7,779 nt of DNA from Bacteriovoracaceae bacterium UBA4097 (GTDB lineage Bacteria; Bdellovibrionota; Bacteriovoracia; Bacteriovoracales; Bacteriovoracaceae): positions 1 to 7,779 of the forward strand of contig DFXX01000110.1 in NCBI GenBank assembly GCA_002381765.1. The letters are read 5' to 3'. Within the stretch, counting starts at the first letter, position 1. Every line of letters begins with the position of its first letter. The translations under genes were made by a program, and so were the position numbers. Below the pieces are notes generated by a model, which saw only the letters and a list, made by a program, of their open reading frames with translations, did no database searches and was not told where the DNA came from. Shown one piece after another: positions 6,354 to 7,779 of the stretch.

Positions 6354-7711
6354 GGAAGCTCCCGAAACTCATTCTGCGAATTTGACCAAATGAATAGAGG
6401 TGTATCCAAACCAAGTGTTTCTTTTAGATATTGGTGCACTTTAGGTTGATCATCATTTAAATCAAAAAGAACGATTTTCTTGAACTTGAGAATTCTCTTT
6501 AGGAAGTACGGATTGAAAAGCTCTCTTAAATAGATGACTTCGAAAGCTTCTTCTTGCAGGGGGAGTTTAGTGTCTGTCATTGGGGCCAGATCATTGATGA
6601 TCCAAGCGACTTGATAACTTTCGGGTGCAAAGCTTGCGTGATAGTTTTTAAAGAATTCAATTCCTTTAGGGGAGTCAGCAAAGGTACTCATCTTTTCTCT
6701 TAATGATAGCAGGATCTCGGGTCCCCACTTTTTAAGGAAGTTATCGAGAGAGTTGTAGAAAGAGGATTGGTTGAGAATAGTTGTTGCTATAAAACCTGGC
6801 TCATTCTGAGTCGCCCTAAAAGGAAGTGCGTTCTCAGACAGCTTCGCTGCAAGAGCGAGCGTTTTATAATTTTGTAAAAACACGGGCTCATGGGTTCTTG
6901 CTACCAGATGCATTGGTACCAATAGAGTATGATTAGCACTAGCGTGACCTCCCCAGTTGGATAGGAGAGAGGGCCAGCCCTGCTGAGAAGCGATCTCCGC
7001 CGCAGTTCCAAAATCTTCATACATGGAACTTGATAGACTGATGAAGACTGGTTGAGGGCGATTCAGATTGAGCCATTCGTATTGTGGCACCTTCCCGTGA
7101 AAGACTGGTTGCTTATTCCAAGGAAGCATCTGAATCAATTCTTCTATTTCTTGATCCATGGAGAAGTCGGAATATCTTCCTATGGATTCATCCGGGAAAT
7201 TATCTGTCTTACCAAAAATATCCAGAGTAACGTCTCGCTTAAAATGAGTCTGAAGAAGAGAAGTAAGGCGAAGGAGAGTAGTGATATTCTTAGTCAGCGA
7301 TAAGCGACCAGCATAAACTAGATTTACTGTCTGAGTAAAGTCGGGTGGCAAAGGTTGTTTCAGGGAAGGATATCTTCCTATCACTCCAATCTCTTCGGGC
7401 TTCATCTGAAAAGCATCTATCAGAAAGGATTTAATCCGCGGTGAAAAAGTCCAAAGACGCATGTTCTTAAAGGGCCAGAGTTTTGCCTCAAGCAAGCGAA
7501 CAAAAAAACTTCCAGTTAAAATCACTTCAACCAATTCGCCCTCTTTAGGGAAATTGTCTGTGAGTCCCAGGGTGTTTTCATCTGGAAACCAGATTCTCCC
7601 GTGGTCGGAGACATTCTCTTTCATCCATTCTTTTGCATGCACTTCCAGCCAGTCAAGACTAGTCTGACAGATATCGCTTGAAATAATCTTTGGATTAATC
7701 TTTCTGATCAT
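6350..7711 (-). CDS. GT-B glycosyltransferase, GT4-like, second copy type
   Basis: This protein is 453 aa from the ATG at 7709-7711. I prefer that start because it overlaps the upstream stop as ATGA and has AGGT nine bases upstream. The ATG at 7718-7720 adds three residues but abuts the AGGT. Donor-domain motifs are NLVYAGRLSLTKN (130-142), DIFGK (164-168), PVFHGKVPQYEW (202-213), YEDFGTAAE (231-239) and LSNWGGH (250-256). Against the glycosyltransferase at 1691-3091, the ungapped 25-residue block from E232 to H256 has 12 identities. It includes the unusual ExFGxAA and LSxWGGH text, so both seem to belong to one subfamily. The second Glu of EX7E is displaced by one residue (E239). The N-terminal domain is divergent, with about 130 residues before the GR loop versus 163 in the other. 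A C-terminal tail of about 110 residues is unassigned. It is the second gene of the operon as seen here. Donor and acceptor are unknown. Confidence 0.82.
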   Translation of the reverse strand: MIRKINPKIISSDICQTSLDWLEVHAKEWMKENVSDHGRIWFPDENTLGLTDNFPKEGELVEVILTGSFFVRLLEAKLWPFKNMRLWTFSPRIKSFLIDAFQMKPEEIGVIGRYPSLKQPLPPDFTQTVNLVYAGRLSLTKNITTLLRLTSLLQTHFKRDVTLDIFGKTDNFPDESIGRYSDFSMDQEIEELIQMLPWNKQPVFHGKVPQYEWLNLNRPQPVFISLSSSMYEDFGTAAEIASQQGWPSLLSNWGGHASANHTLLVPMHLVARTHEPVFLQNYKTLALAAKLSENALPFRATQNEPGFIATTILNQSSFYNSLDNFLKKWGPEILLSLREKMSTFADSPKGIEFFKNYHASFAPESYQVAWIINDLAPMTDTKLPLQEEAFEVIYLRELFNPYFLKRILKFKKIVLFDLNDDQPKVHQYLKETLGLDTPLFIWSNSQNEFRELP

Positions 7712-7779
7712 TCGTAACATACCTGAATGCGATTACATTTATTACATGGACTAAGAGTATGGCGTTGTCCCAGCTTTAA
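7708..7779 (-). CDS. 3' end of an upstream operon gene, possible SPASM/twitch radical SAM protein (partial)
   Basis: Reading the minus strand from the right edge, only one of three frames stays open: 23 codons ending at a TGA (7708-7710) that overlaps the glycosyltransferase ATG as ATGA. The tail contains SPCNKCNRIQVCYE, a C-X2-C-X5-C arrangement two residues before the stop. CX2CX5C is the second half of the SPASM signature (CX9-15GX4C ... CX2CX5CX3C), so a radical SAM enzyme with the usual C-terminal SPASM/twitch order is the leading guess. A small zinc ribbon is the alternative. The existence of the gene is supported by frame openness and by the repeated coupling pattern. The function rests on three cysteines and is inference. 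Confidence 0.5.
   Translation of the reverse strand, partial: LKLGQRHTLSPCNKCNRIQVCYE

Noticed and set aside
6018..6449. 143-codon plus-strand open frame across the radical SAM/glycosyltransferase junction
   Set aside because: It is antisense to two well-supported genes, and its protein shows no family motifs.
7712..7720. Earlier ATG start (7718-7720) for the second glycosyltransferase
   Set aside because: The AGGT motif lies directly against it, while the ATG at 7709-7711 has proper spacing and an ATGA overlap with the upstream stop.
7721..7779. Possible promoter for the minus-strand operon, with two TGTAAT-like -10 boxes (7732-7737 and 7741-7746)
   Set aside because: The same bases are open coding sequence of an upstream gene that ends in an ATGA overlap, and the -35 candidate (GGGACA) is at a poor 19-base spacing.

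Overview
The window looks like a compact, moderately AT-rich genome of a Gram-negative bacterium. It has tiny intergenic gaps, overlapping stop codons and ATGA start/stop couplings. A phosphatidylglycerophosphatase A fragment, a RelA/SpoT-fold protein of an unusual type, and radical SAM proteins with an N-terminal twitch-like domain are compatible with a deltaproteobacterial or Bdellovibrionota (Bacteriovorax-like) genome. That placement is inference; no rRNA or other taxonomic marker is present.

Layout, left to right. (1) 1-395, minus: 5' part of pgpA, running off the left edge. (2) 456-1697, plus: a 413-aa protein whose C-terminal half carries the RelA/SpoT nucleotidyltransferase motifs. 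(3) 1691-3091, minus: a GT-B (GT4-like) glycosyltransferase that converges on gene 2 with a 7-bp overlap. (4) 3151-4263, plus: a radical SAM protein with a SPASM/twitch-like cysteine module in front of the catalytic core, divergent from gene 3 across 59 bp. (5) 4253-5263, minus: a Zn-dependent medium-chain dehydrogenase that overlaps gene 4 by 11 bp. (6) 5265-6353, minus: a paralogue of gene 4. (7) 6350-7711, minus: a second GT-B glycosyltransferase. (8) 7708-7779, minus: the last 23 codons of a further gene ending in a SPASM-like CX2CX5C tail, running off the right edge.

Genes 8-7-6-5, in transcription order, form a tightly coupled operon: ATGA overlap, ATGA overlap, then a 1-nt gap. Gene 3 and gene 4 form a divergent glycosyltransferase/radical SAM pair that repeats the gene 7/gene 6 pairing. 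The most interesting reading is a carbohydrate biosynthesis locus. In it, glycosyltransferases build a glycan or glycoside, and paralogous radical SAM enzymes plus a Zn/NAD-type dehydrogenase modify its sugars by radical dehydrogenation, dehydration or epimerisation with oxidation/reduction. Known aminoglycoside pathways use the same kinds of enzyme. The substrate and product cannot be read from the sequence. No RNA genes, CRISPR arrays, insertion sequences or convincing rho-independent terminators were seen. All gaps between genes are under 65 bp.
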